Origin: Solen grandis
Taxonomy: Eukaryota > Mollusca > Bivalvia > Adapedonta > Solenidae
Length of the DNA: 64,000 nt
Assembly (NCBI GenBank): GCA_021229015.1
Contig: CM037778.1
Span: forward strand, 84,088,848 to 84,152,847
Direction of reading: 5' to 3'
Of the stretch, positions 13,286-28,200 are shown piece after piece (the stretch's first letter is position 1; every line of letters begins with the position of its first letter). The position numbers and the translations under genes are program-made. Under the pieces are notes generated by a model. It worked only from the letters and a program-made list of their open reading frames with translations. It was not told where the DNA came from and made no database searches.

Positions 13286-16200
13286 TAAACGAACGAGGTA
13301 ACCAGTTTCATTGAAGAGTTCTCAATAATGATGCCATACTAAATCATAATTTTAATACTTGTTTTATTCTAGAGCGAACAGGAACTATCATTAAAAATGA
13401 TGAATACCCCCAGATGCCGCTTTGTCACAGTTACTGTTACCATGTCAGACCATCTCATAAAGTTGACAGGTAAAAGAAACAAGAGGTGCGTCAATAAATT
13501 GTGATGAATAAATCTATTTTCAATATTATCAATAATAATTGCATTATCGTATTCACACAAGCAAATAATATTTCTCAATATTTACTAGATTTTATTCGCT
13601 TATTAGGTCTAAAAGATTAACGATCTTCGATTATTCGTTGACATTTCTATATAGAACCTTAAACTTAACAAACTGAAACCGGAAATAGAAGAGTAAATAG
13701 TTTCCTTATTTTTCATTGGTTAATATTATGTAACCTAAAACGGCCAAATGTGTTTTTATTACAAACAATACAATTGTCTGTCCTTTCACATCTTTCTAAC
13801 AGAAAGCTTTTATTTAATATACAATTGACACAATATATTCTCTTTGTCTTTGTTTTATCATTTTATTTTATCATTGAAACTGATTTATATCTTAAACATA
13901 TATCAGGCATGTAATTTTAAGTAAAAGTGATTCAATAGAGAGATTAATTTTAACCATAATCTAATCATAATCTCTCAAACTAGTAATATTGGAGAAGATT
14001 TTTTTTAAGTTTGGTCTAAATTACTCCATGAATAACATGTGCCCTGGGTAAGGACCACTAGACAATGTTTCACATCAAATCTCTAAGCTCCAGGTCTTAT
14101 ACTTTCTTACAAGATGATTTTTGTAGGTTTTCCTATAATAACTATATATAAAATAAAGTAACCCCTGTGGCAGGGTCAATTTGACCCCACGGCCATAATT
14201 TTCATAATCTTGGTAAGTATCTATAAGATGATGCTACACACCAAATATCTAAACTCCAGGCCTCATTGGTTTTGACAAGATGAATTTTGAAGGTTTTCCT
14301 ACATTACTCTATGTAAAATAAGTGTCCCCTGGGGGCAGACTTGATTTTGACCCAGGGCTATTATTTTAACAATCTTGGTAAGGGTCCATAAGATGATGGT
14401 ACACACCAAATATCTAAGCTCCAGGCCTTATGGGTTTTCACAAGAAGAATTTTGAAGGTTTTCATATGTAACTCTATGTAAAAAATGCCCCTGGGGCAGC
14501 TATTTTGACCCAGGCATATTTTAACAATCTTGCCAAAAACCAGGCCTTATATTTTGTTACAAGAAGACTTTTAAGTTTTCTTATTATAACTCTATGTAAA
14601 ATCATGTGACCCCTAGGGCGTCATACCAAAAATTAAAAGGCTAGGCCTTGTGGTTTCGGAGAAAAAGATTTTTAAAATTTTCATTTTTAAAACTTATTTT
14701 TAGATCCTGTGACGTAGATTTTTGACCAATCAAAATAATTTTAACAACTTTCGTAAACGGCCTAATAATGAACATTCCTGTGAAGTTTTATCAAAATCCA
14801 GTTTAGAAGAAAATGTTGTTTAAAGAAATTGTTGACGACGGACGCACGCACGCACGGACGACGGATAAAAGGCGATCACAAAAGCTCACCATGAGCACGT
14901 TGTGCTCAGGTGAGCTAAAAACACAAAATCCAGGTGGATCTCTGATATACATGTTATCGCCGATAAAATTATATGGTTGGTACTTATAAATACTGTGAAG
15001 TTCTATCAAAATCTGACCAGAAGTTGCTGCGAGAAATAGAGCAGATAAAATATATTCAAGAAATATGGCAAGGGGAGAATAACTCGAAGAAAATTGAAGC
15101 AAGCATGACATGCCTACAATATAAGAAAAAAATATTGGTATAGATAATTTTTGTGAAGTTAAATTAAAAGTATATATGATAAATAATTAATATAACAAAG
15201 GGCCCTAACTCATATTAAATCAAACAGGTCATAATGCGCCAACGATATGCACACCTACTGACTTGGTACTTATTAATATTGTGAAGTAAAATCAAATCAG
15301 ACCATTGGTAGCCGAAACATTTTTAAATTTATATATCAACGGGCAATAACTCAAGAAAAACATGATGTGCCACCATTATATTCAGCAGGACCTGGTACTT
15401 TTTAAGGCTATTAACTTAAATCATAATCAGACCGTTGGAAGCCAAACTTTAGTGTGGAGAAAATATATTCAATAAATATAACAAAGGGCCATAACTCATT
15501 CAAAATCCAGTTAATGAATACTTGACAACGATATGGGCAAATTCGCTCGGTACTGATTAGTGCCCTGAAGTTAAATCAAAAGCAAACCAATGGTACCAAA
15601 GATATAATGAGGAAAAATATATTAAATAAATATAACAAAGAGCTATAACATTTAAAATCAAGCGAATCATGATGTGCCAAGGATATGCGCAACTAAGCTT
15701 GGTAATTATTACTACTATGAAGTTAAATTAAAATCTGATATAAGACATCTGAGAAATAGCGCGGACATAATCTATTGGAAAAATATGATAAAGGACCGTT
15801 TCTCATTTGAAACCAGCGAATCAAAACGTGCCAAATTTATGCGCAACTAAGTTTCGTACTTATCAATCTTATAAAATATGATCGAAATCAGGACAAAGGT
15901 AGCTAAGAAAGAGGGCGGACATTTTTTTCTACCGACCGACGGACGTGACTCCAATATAGCCCCAGATTCTTTTTATCTCGGGGTATTATAAATGTATATA
16001 AAATTTTTGAAGCGTATTTATTTACATGTTGTTAAAGAAATCATAACTTCATGTTCTGTGCTTCTTGTGTTGGGCGCAAGGCCACCATCTGTAGCAGTTA
16101 TTGTGAGCACGTAGGATGACTTCCTGGTGTAGTTCAATTTAGATGGACTGCCGACAGTAATGATGCCTGATGTGGTGTTTATGTCAAAGTCTTTGTTGCC

Positions 16201-19200
16201 ATCTCCTGAAAATAATTATGTAAGCGTCTACAACAAACAAGTACACCCGATATATTGTTAAATTACTACATTTTCTCATTTGCTGACAAGGATTACACTC
16301 ATGCTCTACATTTTATCATGGTTATCTTATCTATCATACGTTTGTACGCAAAACCACGCAATGAGGCCTAACTTAAATGTGTTCAAATTCATCTTGTCCA
16401 TTTTTTGGAAGGGTAATAAGCTGATAAGATACGATGAACCCATTAAGAATAAGTCCCATAGGGGGAAACTTACTAGTTTTCGTATTAAATATTTTGTTCA
16501 AAAATTCATATATTATCTGTCTTAATTTCATTATCGAATCGATATTTATCGAATCGATATATTTTTTGCACAAATTATCACCTAATGATCCTCTAAATTC
16601 AACAACTTCAAAATTAAGGTGTCTATGGCATAGACTCTTTTACATACAAACATGTTTTATTATTTATGACTGCAACTTGTACAGTGTGTTTCTTTTTCTT
16701 AATGATTTACAAGTGGTTGCTAGAACATTTTAGTACATAACGATTGCATAATGAAAATAAAAAGGTAACAAATATCAATATTTCATGCCAAAGAAAGTTG
16801 GGATGAAAGTGATTGGCTTTCCTTTTGTATAAACTCTGAACTTGGCAAGTTTAATAACCTTTGATTAAATTTGTTATTCACGTTATTTTTCTTTCTGTTG
16901 TTTCTTCAATTCTGAAGCTTTGGGCTATATATTTTTACAATGCTATATTTGAAGTAACTGACTCCTTTTTTATTATAAGCAATGCATATATGACATGTTT
17001 GTCTTAAAGAAAATAAAATAAATTATAAACAGAAAATATATTATCTTGGCAGTAATAAATCTTTAATAACTTTTCAAAAACCATATTCATTTGGCAATTG
17101 TAAAAAGGTTATGTATTATAATTTCTGGTCCAATTCAGCAATAGGAATACAAGTTAATATTTGTTATTTTCTTTTTTCAGTAGAAAGTTGGTACCTTGAA
17201 ACCTTTGGTTTTTTCTTGGTTGGAACTATTGAAACACTGAATCAGAATAAAGAGATATAATAATATAGTTTTCTCTGATTTTTGTGTCATCATTCTGAGT
17301 AAATAAATCCACTGGCCAACTTTTATCTGCAGAAGGTGAAGTGACATTTTGCGATTTGTTAAGGCTGACAGTACTCAGGTGAGCATTAAAAGGCAACTAT
17401 GACCCTTTTGTTTACATTTATGATACCACTGCATGGGTTCATTGTTCGAATGATTACCATGTGTTATGAATTTTAAACCTTATCGACTTGCTCCAGGTAT
17501 TATTTCCTGTATAAGGTGCGAGTGTGATTCTACAAAAGATGAGGAACATTTGTCACAACATGTCATATAACTATCCATACTGATATCAAAACCATTGTAT
17601 CTACAAACAGTAAACAAACATTTGGAATATGCAAAATCAAGCATCGGAAATTTCAGTCCAAGGGCCACAATTTCGTCAAAATAAAGGGGTGAACTTATTG
17701 CAGACTGCAGACTAGATTTGTCATTTATCGTATTACACAACTACCACAATCAGTTCAATATCTGCAAGCATAAAGGTAAGGCATACTATGCTCAATATTT
17801 AGAAATAATTTAAATAACCATCTAAACTGTAACTCATGGAAAGTAATAGTATTCACTGTAAATAAAACGTGCATACATGCGTCTAGATTACCAGAAGATA
17901 GCACGGGAACACTACATTTCCCGGTCGGCAACGAGTTAACGGAGGCAATAAATGTATAAACATGTCAAAATATATTTTACTCGCAAAAGATGTTCACGTC
18001 TTTACCTGACAAAGAAAACTCAACTCTGTTATTAGGATATGTCCTGTCTCCATCTGTGGCTTTAGCTCTTAACACCTCAGTACCTGGAAAAAATATATTG
18101 TCTCATTCTACGCATGTAATTTTATTTACCACATTGTATGCATAAATATGTATATTACAATGGATTTTATAAATGCCCGAGTACACCTTTTGATACAACG
18201 TGTATGTTGGTGTATTTTGATACTTGGCTAAGATGGCAATTTTGAAAATTGAGTTTAACCCTAAGTAATTATTTAAAATTTAGTGACTTATGGACATGAA
18301 TATATCATTCTGTAGCAAATTTGGCTTATAAGTAACTGTTCTTCTTTTTATCATAATTCGTTAAACAATAATTGAGTAATGGGTAATGCTTTCCTTTAAT
18401 ATTTATGATTTTAAATTTCATTTAGGATTAAGTATTGTTTATTGAATTCAGTCTTTATTTTTAGACCGGAATATACTCAACTTTTCATTGTATCCAATTT
18501 TTCTTTTCGTGAACCAAACCAAATCTACTAATTTTTAACATATCCAAATATGCTTTGCTCTAATGCGAAGAAGAATGTTTCCATATAAATAATAAAATTA
18601 TTCAGAATCATATCTGGTAAATATATTCAATACATAATGGAAGACGTTTCTTAACCCCCTGCATTCACGTGTTTACCGTTTTCATGCACGAAGGTAAAAA
18701 AAACTCCCACCGTATCGAACTCACAACCCTCTGATCTATAATCATTGAACATAATTATTCTCACCTGCAGGAACATTTTCACCTATAGACTTCTGAATTA
18801 AAGTATCCACAAACACTGGGCTATTATCGTTTTTGTCCTCGATGGGTATTGTTACTTGTACACTGTCCTTGCTGTATTTACCATCTTTTACACTGTAAAA
18901 CCAGAACCAAATGTCAGATGAAGAAAACATAGTCTGATGGCATAGGTTCAAATAACTTAAGTGAATCCTGGTGAATTTCTTCTGTAATAAACATACAAGC
19001 ACATTTACACAAGACGGAGACTATACGTGTAGTCATACCAAACCGCTAGTCTTTGAAACAGTTCGCTGAATTTCTTGAAAAGCTGAGCATTGTTAAATTC
19101 ATATTTAAGTTTTTATACTAAAGGGTAACGATGTACATAAAAAAATGAGAAATTATTTACCTGATCTTACTTTTCAACTATCCAGCATGTTGTAAAATAG

Positions 19201-22200
19201 TACAAATGAGAGATTGTCATCTCTGAAGTCCCGCTACTCTGTCTTAAATTAAACATTCCAGAATATTCATATATGCATATTTATTTTAAAATGAGAGTGG
19301 TAGAGAGATAGGACATGACGTCACGCGCAGTTGCTCTATTTTAGCCCCACATCAGTCTTACATGTGGGCAAAACTGGTTAAGATGGAACTGGAAAATATT
19401 CTTGATTATTCTCTTTCCCTCTCATTCTCTAACTTTTGCAGGATAGGCTATCATAATGGCTCTGACTGAAATTGTAAAGAGCGTCATGCATGGGGGAAAA
19501 GTTATTTCTTTTTATCTAACCTGAATTGTAATATGATATTGTCATAGGTTTCCCTGTCAATTTTCTTCGCAACCCGGAGTTTATCCTCAGAAATTTCAAA
19601 AACGCCATCTGGTGACTGGTACTCTATAACGTAAACTAATTGGGAAGGCAATCCGTCTGCGTCTATTGCCGAAAGGGTATAAACAATCTCTCCTATAGAA
19701 ATCCCCTCATTTACCGATGGGATATCGTTTGCTTCCTTTGGCTTGACAAACATAGGTTCTAAAATAAATAGATTAATTAATAAAAACAATTTATATGCAT
19801 AACAATTATGAATCGCCCAATTCAAAGGTTTATTTGATATATTTATTCAATATTTTATGTTCATGCTGACAGGTTATAATTAGATAATTTATTAAAAGAC
19901 ACTTAGCCAGCAATTCGCGCATACGTTATTACTAAAAAGCTAGTCCTTCTGTTTGAACGTTTATGTATTGAACCATTTAACTACCAATCGTCTCTATATT
20001 TAATAAATTGCATATTGTGCAGAAATAAGTCTAACATAATCAATCAAATATATATCTGACACACGACAATCAGAATCATGTGTGCTTTAAAATTGCTTTC
20101 AGTTTAGGACGAATTTTGTGAGTAAATTAAGCACATAACAATGAAAATTCTGCCTGATCTAATTACCATGTATAACAAAATAAACATCAGGCAAACACTA
20201 ATTATGTATAATTAAGAAAGGGAAAAAACATTCATCGAATACATACCAGTTTCCAAATTGATATTGATCTGATGTGTGCTGATTCCTGTATTGGGTGCAG
20301 CGGCACCATCCAATGCAATGATTGTAATGAGGTAGGTCTTTTTTGTTGCATAGTCTAGTTGAGATGGATCAGCCACAGTGATGATACCAGTCTTAGAGTC
20401 AATTACAAAGTGGTCATTCCCATCTCCTGTTTTCAAATTTAATTTCATAATCAGATCATCTGTTGTAGAATGATAACATTTTATATATCAATGTTTTTAC
20501 AAAGGCAAAGTAAGGATGTCCGGAAAGCACAGTTGATAATGTACTTTATTGCCCTTTGCTACCTTTGTATGATCCTTGGTTTTTCCGAAGGTGTATGTGA
20601 AAAAGCATTTGCCTCTATCGGATACGTGAGTTTTCTCTGGGTATTCCGCTTATCTCCCTTCTGTATATGAATCTCCCAAACGCCACCAGCAGTCCAAAGA
20701 GACGATTTTCATATGCGAAGAGCATTGTAAAATAAATAAAGTTTAAAGGACTTTTAAAAGAAATAGTTGTCATCCCTAAACATGTATTTACATACTCTAT
20801 TGAAAAGAATCAGTACGACATCAGACTATTCATTTCATCAACTGATACATATAAATATCTTAAGGGTGTTTCCAGAGATTTTCTTAAAATTTTACACAAA
20901 AGTACTGTGGATCATACGTAAATAAATGAGGTGACATGGACAATACCAACTCTGAATTTATTATTTTACATTTGACGTAAATTCATATGTGTATGTATGT
21001 TCAATTCATATTTTGAAACTAATATGCGATACTGATTACACATAGGATAGAGAACACAAAGTCGAAGAAATGTAGTGCAATTTCATAGAATAGAAATCAT
21101 GAAATAAGTGGATATACCAGGAATCTCAGACCATGACAATTATTTTCCACAAAAGTTATCTTCAATAATCTGAGATTTGGAAATGTGATAAAAAATGAAA
21201 TTACTGATTTAACCGGTCGCCTTATTTTGAATATTGTACAATCTAAAACAGACTGTTAAATATTGATTAAGTACCATATGATGTCATTATCGAGAAATAA
21301 TTATCACTCATAAGTATAGAAGTCTTAAATGAGAATGATGTCAATTAAAATGATCTCTCGTTAAGTAATGATTCTATCTAGAAAATGGTCACTGAGACAT
21401 GAAATATTCTTTTATGCTTTACAATAGTGGTAATGAAATACACAATTTAATATCTTTATGATAATTACATTTGTTTATTTATATTTTAGTGATTACAGTG
21501 CTAAACGAAATGTGACCACTGGCAACGATATGCTTCTTTATATCAATACTTACTTTGTGTATTCTATTGTTAGTTTTAAACAAATTTAATTCTCTTCTTT
21601 CGGCAGTAAAAATGTTTGCCTATTGTTACATATTACACCTAACCTAGTTATGTATACACAACACTGTAGAGGGAACTCCCTATTCTAAAAATAACTTGTT
21701 TACTAGTTTTCTTCTGGAGTGATCTTTTAGGCGATCCTTGTTCTAAAAATAACTTGTTTACTGGTATATTTGTTTACTGGAACTTTCTTTCTTTCTACAG
21801 AAAATTCTAGAAGTCTTATGTAACCTGTTTACACTTTAGAACATTCTTTTTTGAAGAATAGTATGGTTGTTTCTAGAATATTTTGCTCAAGTATATATAA
21901 GGAAGGGAGGTAGACTGGACTGAGAGCAGACTTGTGGAAGAGACTTGTTTTAGAAGACTTGTTTTTGGCAGAAATTCATCAAGTGTGGGTCATTCAACAG
22001 TGTGGAATTAATTTCGGACATACATTTGGATAAAAGGACATATCTATTGGATTACTCAGGTTATATTTAAATTTTATCAATCAGACAAGGATCAAACTAA
22101 TTTGTTATTATAATTGTAAGACACTGTATGTTGTGATATTCATATTGATATTTGTTACTTGTTTATAATTAAAATATATTTAGTTAACTAGTTTGTTGCT

Positions 22201-25200
22201 GGCTTTTCTTTGTTGCGCCATTTCAACAAATTGGTCGTAACACTATCAATGCAAATAGTATCCGTGTGTGAAAGCCACCCGAATTGAAAACAAAATACTT
22301 GTTAAAATGCCTATGATTTATTTTCGATTGAAACATCTATTCAAATTTACCTGCTAAAGAATAACCAGTGACTTGATTATTTGGGGATGTCCTATCTGCA
22401 TCCGTTGCAATGACTGTCAGAACCTCTGTCCCTGCATACAAAAGTCACGTGTCTGATATCATGTAAAGGTCATGACTTCTTCGTCTATCACAACAGAAAA
22501 AAAAGCTTTAATATAATTTGATAGATTTTCTCATTTTCAAAATAATTGTAAACTATTCAAAATCCAAATTTAAAAGACATGAATTCAAATATTAAATCGT
22601 GCATAGTTATCGGAAGATCTTCATACTTTCGACTGCCTTGCCCATACCTACCTGCAGCGGTTGTTTCACTAATAAACATCTGACTTGGTGTATTCTTAAA
22701 CATTGGGCTAATATCGTTTTTGTCATTGATGGTCACTGTAACTTGTAAACTTCTCGTGCTGTATTTTTTATCTGTAACACTAAATACATGATGACAGAAA
22801 TGATCAACTTATCCGTTTTAGGTATGTAAAAATTAAAATGCACAAAGGAGTACATACTGTATACTATTAGCTACTGTATTCAATCATATATTTCTACCTA
22901 TATATTATACCATGTAATAATTATAAACATAATAAAAGAAATCTAACAGGCTTCCCTTGAACCAATCGATAACAAAGCAGGCAAACCGCAGTTACAAACA
23001 GGAAATCATATGCATTTATACTTATTTTTTCTCGTTCACTCGGATTTATTTTTTGCGAAATCTAGACTATTGTGTGCATATTAAAATGACAAATGGCCAA
23101 ATTAATTATGATTCTGTTCATTACGAGAAACACTCAGGATCTTTTTGGACATAAATTCCATTAGAGACATACGCTTTTGTACAGCAATATAAACTGTACT
23201 ACGTTAGGAATCTTCCAAAGCTGCATCTGTGTGTCTTATCTTTGAATTATGACATACGCAAACCAAAGCGAATAAGGACTCTAACCCTATCAAGACTTAT
23301 ACAGTTTGCTACTCACCAAAATATTTTGGAAGCTGGAAACTTAGTCTGAACTGACATTTTAATGGTCTTGCCTGTCTTAACATGCCTATCCCTTAGTACA
23401 AAAGTCATTTGACTTTTTCCAAACGTAAGTTATTAAAGCTATAATAAAATGCAATAACACACTCTCAACGTTCTAGTTTATACCACAGACATCTACTTTT
23501 CAAGTCAGTGTTCCTGTCCGCGTTAACCTTGAACCCACCAATTAAAAACAAACAAAAACTATGGTTTGAAATACAGGCATTATGGCATCCAGGAATTATT
23601 ACTGTTAGCATTGTATATATGACAAACATATAAACCTGAATTCTAATGTGACACTGTCGTAGGCTTCTTTATCAATTGTATTTGCAACCAGGAGTTGACC
23701 ACCGATAACCTCAAAAACATCACGGGGTGTCTGGGAAATTATAGAGTAAACTAATTTTGAAGGCAGTTCATCTGCGTCTTTTGCTAACAGGGTATATACA
23801 GCGTTTCCCACAGGAATCCCCTCAGTCACCGAAAAGGAATTGTCAGCCGCACTTGGTTTGATAAACATTGGTGCTGAAAAATATACAAGATATTTATAGA
23901 TGATAATCAAAATCGTCCCTTATTATAATACATTCATTTTACTTGTTACACATACTAACTTAAATCAACGAAAACCTTTTTGCAAACTTTATGTTTAAAC
24001 CATGGATAATTTTGCCAATATATAACACGTAACCCATTTGGCACACCTGTTTCCAAAGTAATAATGACTTCATGTGTGCTGCTTCTTGTATTGGGTGCTG
24101 CAGCGCCATCTACTGCAGTAATTGTGAGCTTGTAGGACGATCTTGTGGTGTAGTTCAGTTGTGATGGATTGGCCACGGTGATGATACCATTTGCGGAGCC
24201 AATCACGAAGTGATCATTGTCATCTCCTGAAATTTTATATCATAATGTACTTATGAAAAAAATTATTGTGAATATTGAATAGAAATTATGTCCGACTGAT
24301 GAATGTTAAAACAATAATCGAGTGAGGATCGGAAAATACTCGGACCGTTCATGCCTCTTTTTCTTCATGTGTAGCTACCTGGAGATATCACAGTGGGCGA
24401 AAACTATTTTTATTGACTATAAATTCGTCAGTTTATTTCCAATGAGATTAGACGTTTGGACATCTAATCATGATATCATGGCTACAATGAACTTCAAGAT
24501 GAAGGAACAGAGGTCGAGTGTACAATTTCTGCTTATAATAAGTGAAAACACTTGCCACATTATGTTAAGGTCAAAGAAAAGTTGTTCTAAACCCTGTGTA
24601 TCTCATTCAACATTAATAGCTGGGTTTTACAGTAAAGGACACAAAAGAATGAACATTGTGACAATTTGAGATAAAATGCTGGTCCATTATTCTGAAATTG
24701 TAACAAAGACCCATGCAAAGCAGTAAAACTCAACTTGTTCCCTTACCTTCCAAGACGATAATGCCATCTAACTTTGCTGGCAAGTTTAATAAGGACACTT
24801 TATGAGATTTTTGCCGAATATCATATCGAACTGCTTTATTTTATGTTAAAAGGTCAAATTGTGACTGCTAGATATTATTTAAAAAAATCATGAAGAAAAA
24901 AAAGGCATTCTATGCTAGCTAAGAATATTATTTCTTTTTTCCCCATAACAATGACCATCTCATACTTCCTCCTCTGAAGAAGAAAATTATCAACTCCATT
25001 TAACAGGCAATTGATGTCCCGACCTTTATATAACCTACACCTTACTCCCTTTGCGACTTTTTTTTCCAGAACTGAAATAGGAACATATGTATCGAGGGCG
25101 GCTTAGATTTCAGTCGCAAATGGGTACCTCAGCAGTAGCTCTATGTCATGGTTTGCAGAGGGAATAGAAATGCTCGTATGAAGATAGAAAAAATATGAGA

Positions 25201-28200
25201 TTATTTTTGTGCCTTTTTTGTGTCAGCTGCTAATGTTTCCATCCAGTATTTTTTTTTTATCAACAATAATGTAGCGATATGAATTGCTGGTTATTCTGAC
25301 TTAGTCTCCGCTTGATTTCTCTATCATTATCCATTTGTCCACGTATCAACGTACCTCAGATGTCATTAAGCTAGCAGTTTTACATGGCATATTCTACAGA
25401 AATTAAGCTTTGATTTTTACTATTTGAAAGAATACACAATTGAGTATTTATGAAACTTGATTCTAAATTGACCTCAGTTTAAAATTATCTTTTATATCAG
25501 ATCGGCAACGTCGTACTAGTACTTGTCCGTTTATTTATTGCCGTATTTGTTAAAGACATTACAGAATATAGGGTACTCGATCAATCCGAATTTAATTGGA
25601 ATTGCAAGTCTGTGATTAAACTGTCTGACACTTAAGTTCTAAATTCTACAAAATCACTTATTCATATTATGCGATCATGTGAGATGTATGAAGTAGGTAA
25701 AATAAAGTGATGCACTAAATTGTAAATAAAAGGTGTCTTCCGTTAAATACCTGATAAGGAATATGCAGCGATTTTGTTATTCGGGGAAGTCTTATCTGCA
25801 TCTGCTGCAGCAGCTCTCAAAACTTCAGTCCCTGCATAAATATTCAATATCTAATATTGTAAAATTCTATATCATAGGGCTCTTTATCGCTATATCTGAC
25901 ACATCTTAATATGTACATTTTGATCTTAATTTGTAAATGTGTGAATTTTCATAAAAAGCTCTATTTTTTTTCCCACAACAATTTGACAATCAGCAAAGTT
26001 ACTACATGATACTCAAACGTCATAAAAGTCCTGCAATTCATAAACCATACTTACCTGCAGGAGTGTTTTCACTAATATTTTTCTGACTCGGTGTGTCTTC
26101 AAAGACTGGGCTATTGTCATTTTTGTCTTTGATATCCACTATAAATTGTACACTGTCCGTGTTGTATTTTCCATCTGTCACACTGAAAAAATAAGTATCT
26201 GATTACAAAGAGGATTGTAGAAGTATTCTGATTGCAAAGAAATAAATAAAAAAAAATCACCTCGCTCGAATGTAACATTTAATTGGCCTTACTTATTTAA
26301 GCATTTACACTGTTACTCTAATTTACCATATTGATGTTAAAAGCGTTGGCATTTTGCGATTTTTTTCACTCTGTATTTTGTTAGTATAGGCAATAATCTG
26401 TTAAAACATCAAATATAAACAAAAGATCACCCTTCTTTTTTTTTTTTTTCTTTTTTTTTATTGTTAGCCTTTCAATGACATGATCCTTGGAAAAAGATAT
26501 GTTAACCTAAAAATAAAAATATTGAGGAATGTACACAAAAAAATGTATAATCATAAAACCTACATAAAGCTAAATATTTATTAAACTTAGAATTTTGCCT
26601 TTAACCAACAACAAAAGAGAGAAGAAAATATGCACGAAAAGTCTGAACATCATAGAATCTACATATAGCCAAACTGAGTGATTAAACTAGCGACGAATTT
26701 AAGATTGCAACCGCCCCTCGTCTCTATTTTGGTACATGTCTCGGGATATACAATTTCCCCGATGTATTCCTTTTGTATTGATAATATCGATTATATCAAA
26801 CAGTAATTTGTTACCGGTCGGCAATGAAGACATTATATTAACAAGTCTTTACAACATAAGCTTAACAATTTAGTTTAATACACTTGCCCCGAATATTTTT
26901 ACTTTTAGGTGTATTTTTATTGCAGAAATTCTGTTTTATTTTTTTTTAGTCTTTTTTTAGTGTATTACGCACCTTTCTCATTCAAAGAGCTAAAAATCTG
27001 TAATACAAAATTCCTTTATATTTTGTTTATTACCTGGATATTTCCTTAACTATCAATCAATAGAGTTAAAAGAAAATTTGTATTACAGACTTTTAGAAAA
27101 TCGTATTTAAATTGACTCACCGTATTTTGTAAGTTGATTTCTTATATTTTTCTTATTTGATAACCAAAAATAAAATACCTCACATTTATTGTTCATTGCG
27201 TTAAATAAAAACAATATCTGCAGAAATCAAACTAGTATGTGTTTCGGTTTGTTTCTAAATGAATTTCCCGATATTCTGTCCCTTTTCGGTAATTACGATA
27301 CATTTTACTTTTAGGTGTAACAACTCGGAAGCGGTGCTACAGTGAAGGATTTCCAGGCTGTGATGAAAGCCAGCGTTCATTTTTAGCTAAAAATTTTGCT
27401 ACATTATCAGCGAAATCATCAAAAGATTTGAAAATAAAGGTAAAGTACGTTTTCATGAACTAGTTCGTTACAATAAGTTGTATTATATTGTGAGTAAAAT
27501 GTATTTTGTTTTAGTTTTTTTTGGACTGTCATGGTTCTGCGTGCGCCATTTTCATCGCACATGATATTCTTGTAAAATGCCAAAACTAGGAGGTTGTAAT
27601 GGTTTATTTGATAGACAACCGTTTTAAAATATACTTTTTCATCAAAAAGAAGAAATGAACCTTTATTGACACGCCTTCCAAACGATTAAATTGCCACCAT
27701 TATCATACGCATGCAGACGTCTGTGTAAAGATTTGTAAGTTGGAGGGTTAAGAGATGTTTAAAACTCTTTATTTAGGTATAATAACTGGAATATTTTTTT
27801 ATTTTTTTACAAGCTAGATCAATACACAATCAAGTCCGTTCATCTGCTTCTTATGTCAAATTTCTTACTTTTACTCAGTGACCCAGTGTATTAAAAGAGG
27901 GTTGTTTCAAAAGCGTTATTAATAGTTTGTATGAACAAATTCCACAGAGTAGCACTGTAGTCAATATCTAACATGACATCCTTGCATGTTTTCAACCATA
28001 ACTTTTCATCATGAAGCATAATCAAATTTGACAAATTATTATAACAATGCATGGTTTCTTGTTCCTAATCTATAAGTTTTACCTAGTGGATAATTAATAG
28101 GAGTTTGTATAAATTAAGTTTTTTTTTATAATTTAAAAAAAAATAAAAAAATACGTTATTTGTTTCAGGTCCAAATCAAGATTTGTGAAACAAAATCATG

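Larger units (their letters stand above)
18084..20246. other. Introns around exons b7 and a7
   Basis: Apart from the two cadherin exons this stretch is AT-rich with nothing recognised. A short GC-richer piece at 19310-19390 (CATGACGTCACGCGCAG) may be a decayed dispersed repeat. Confidence 0.4.

Noticed and set aside
24322..24669. Plus-strand frame of 115 codons in an intron
   Set aside because: No domain, no homologous repeat and no splice signals I could support.
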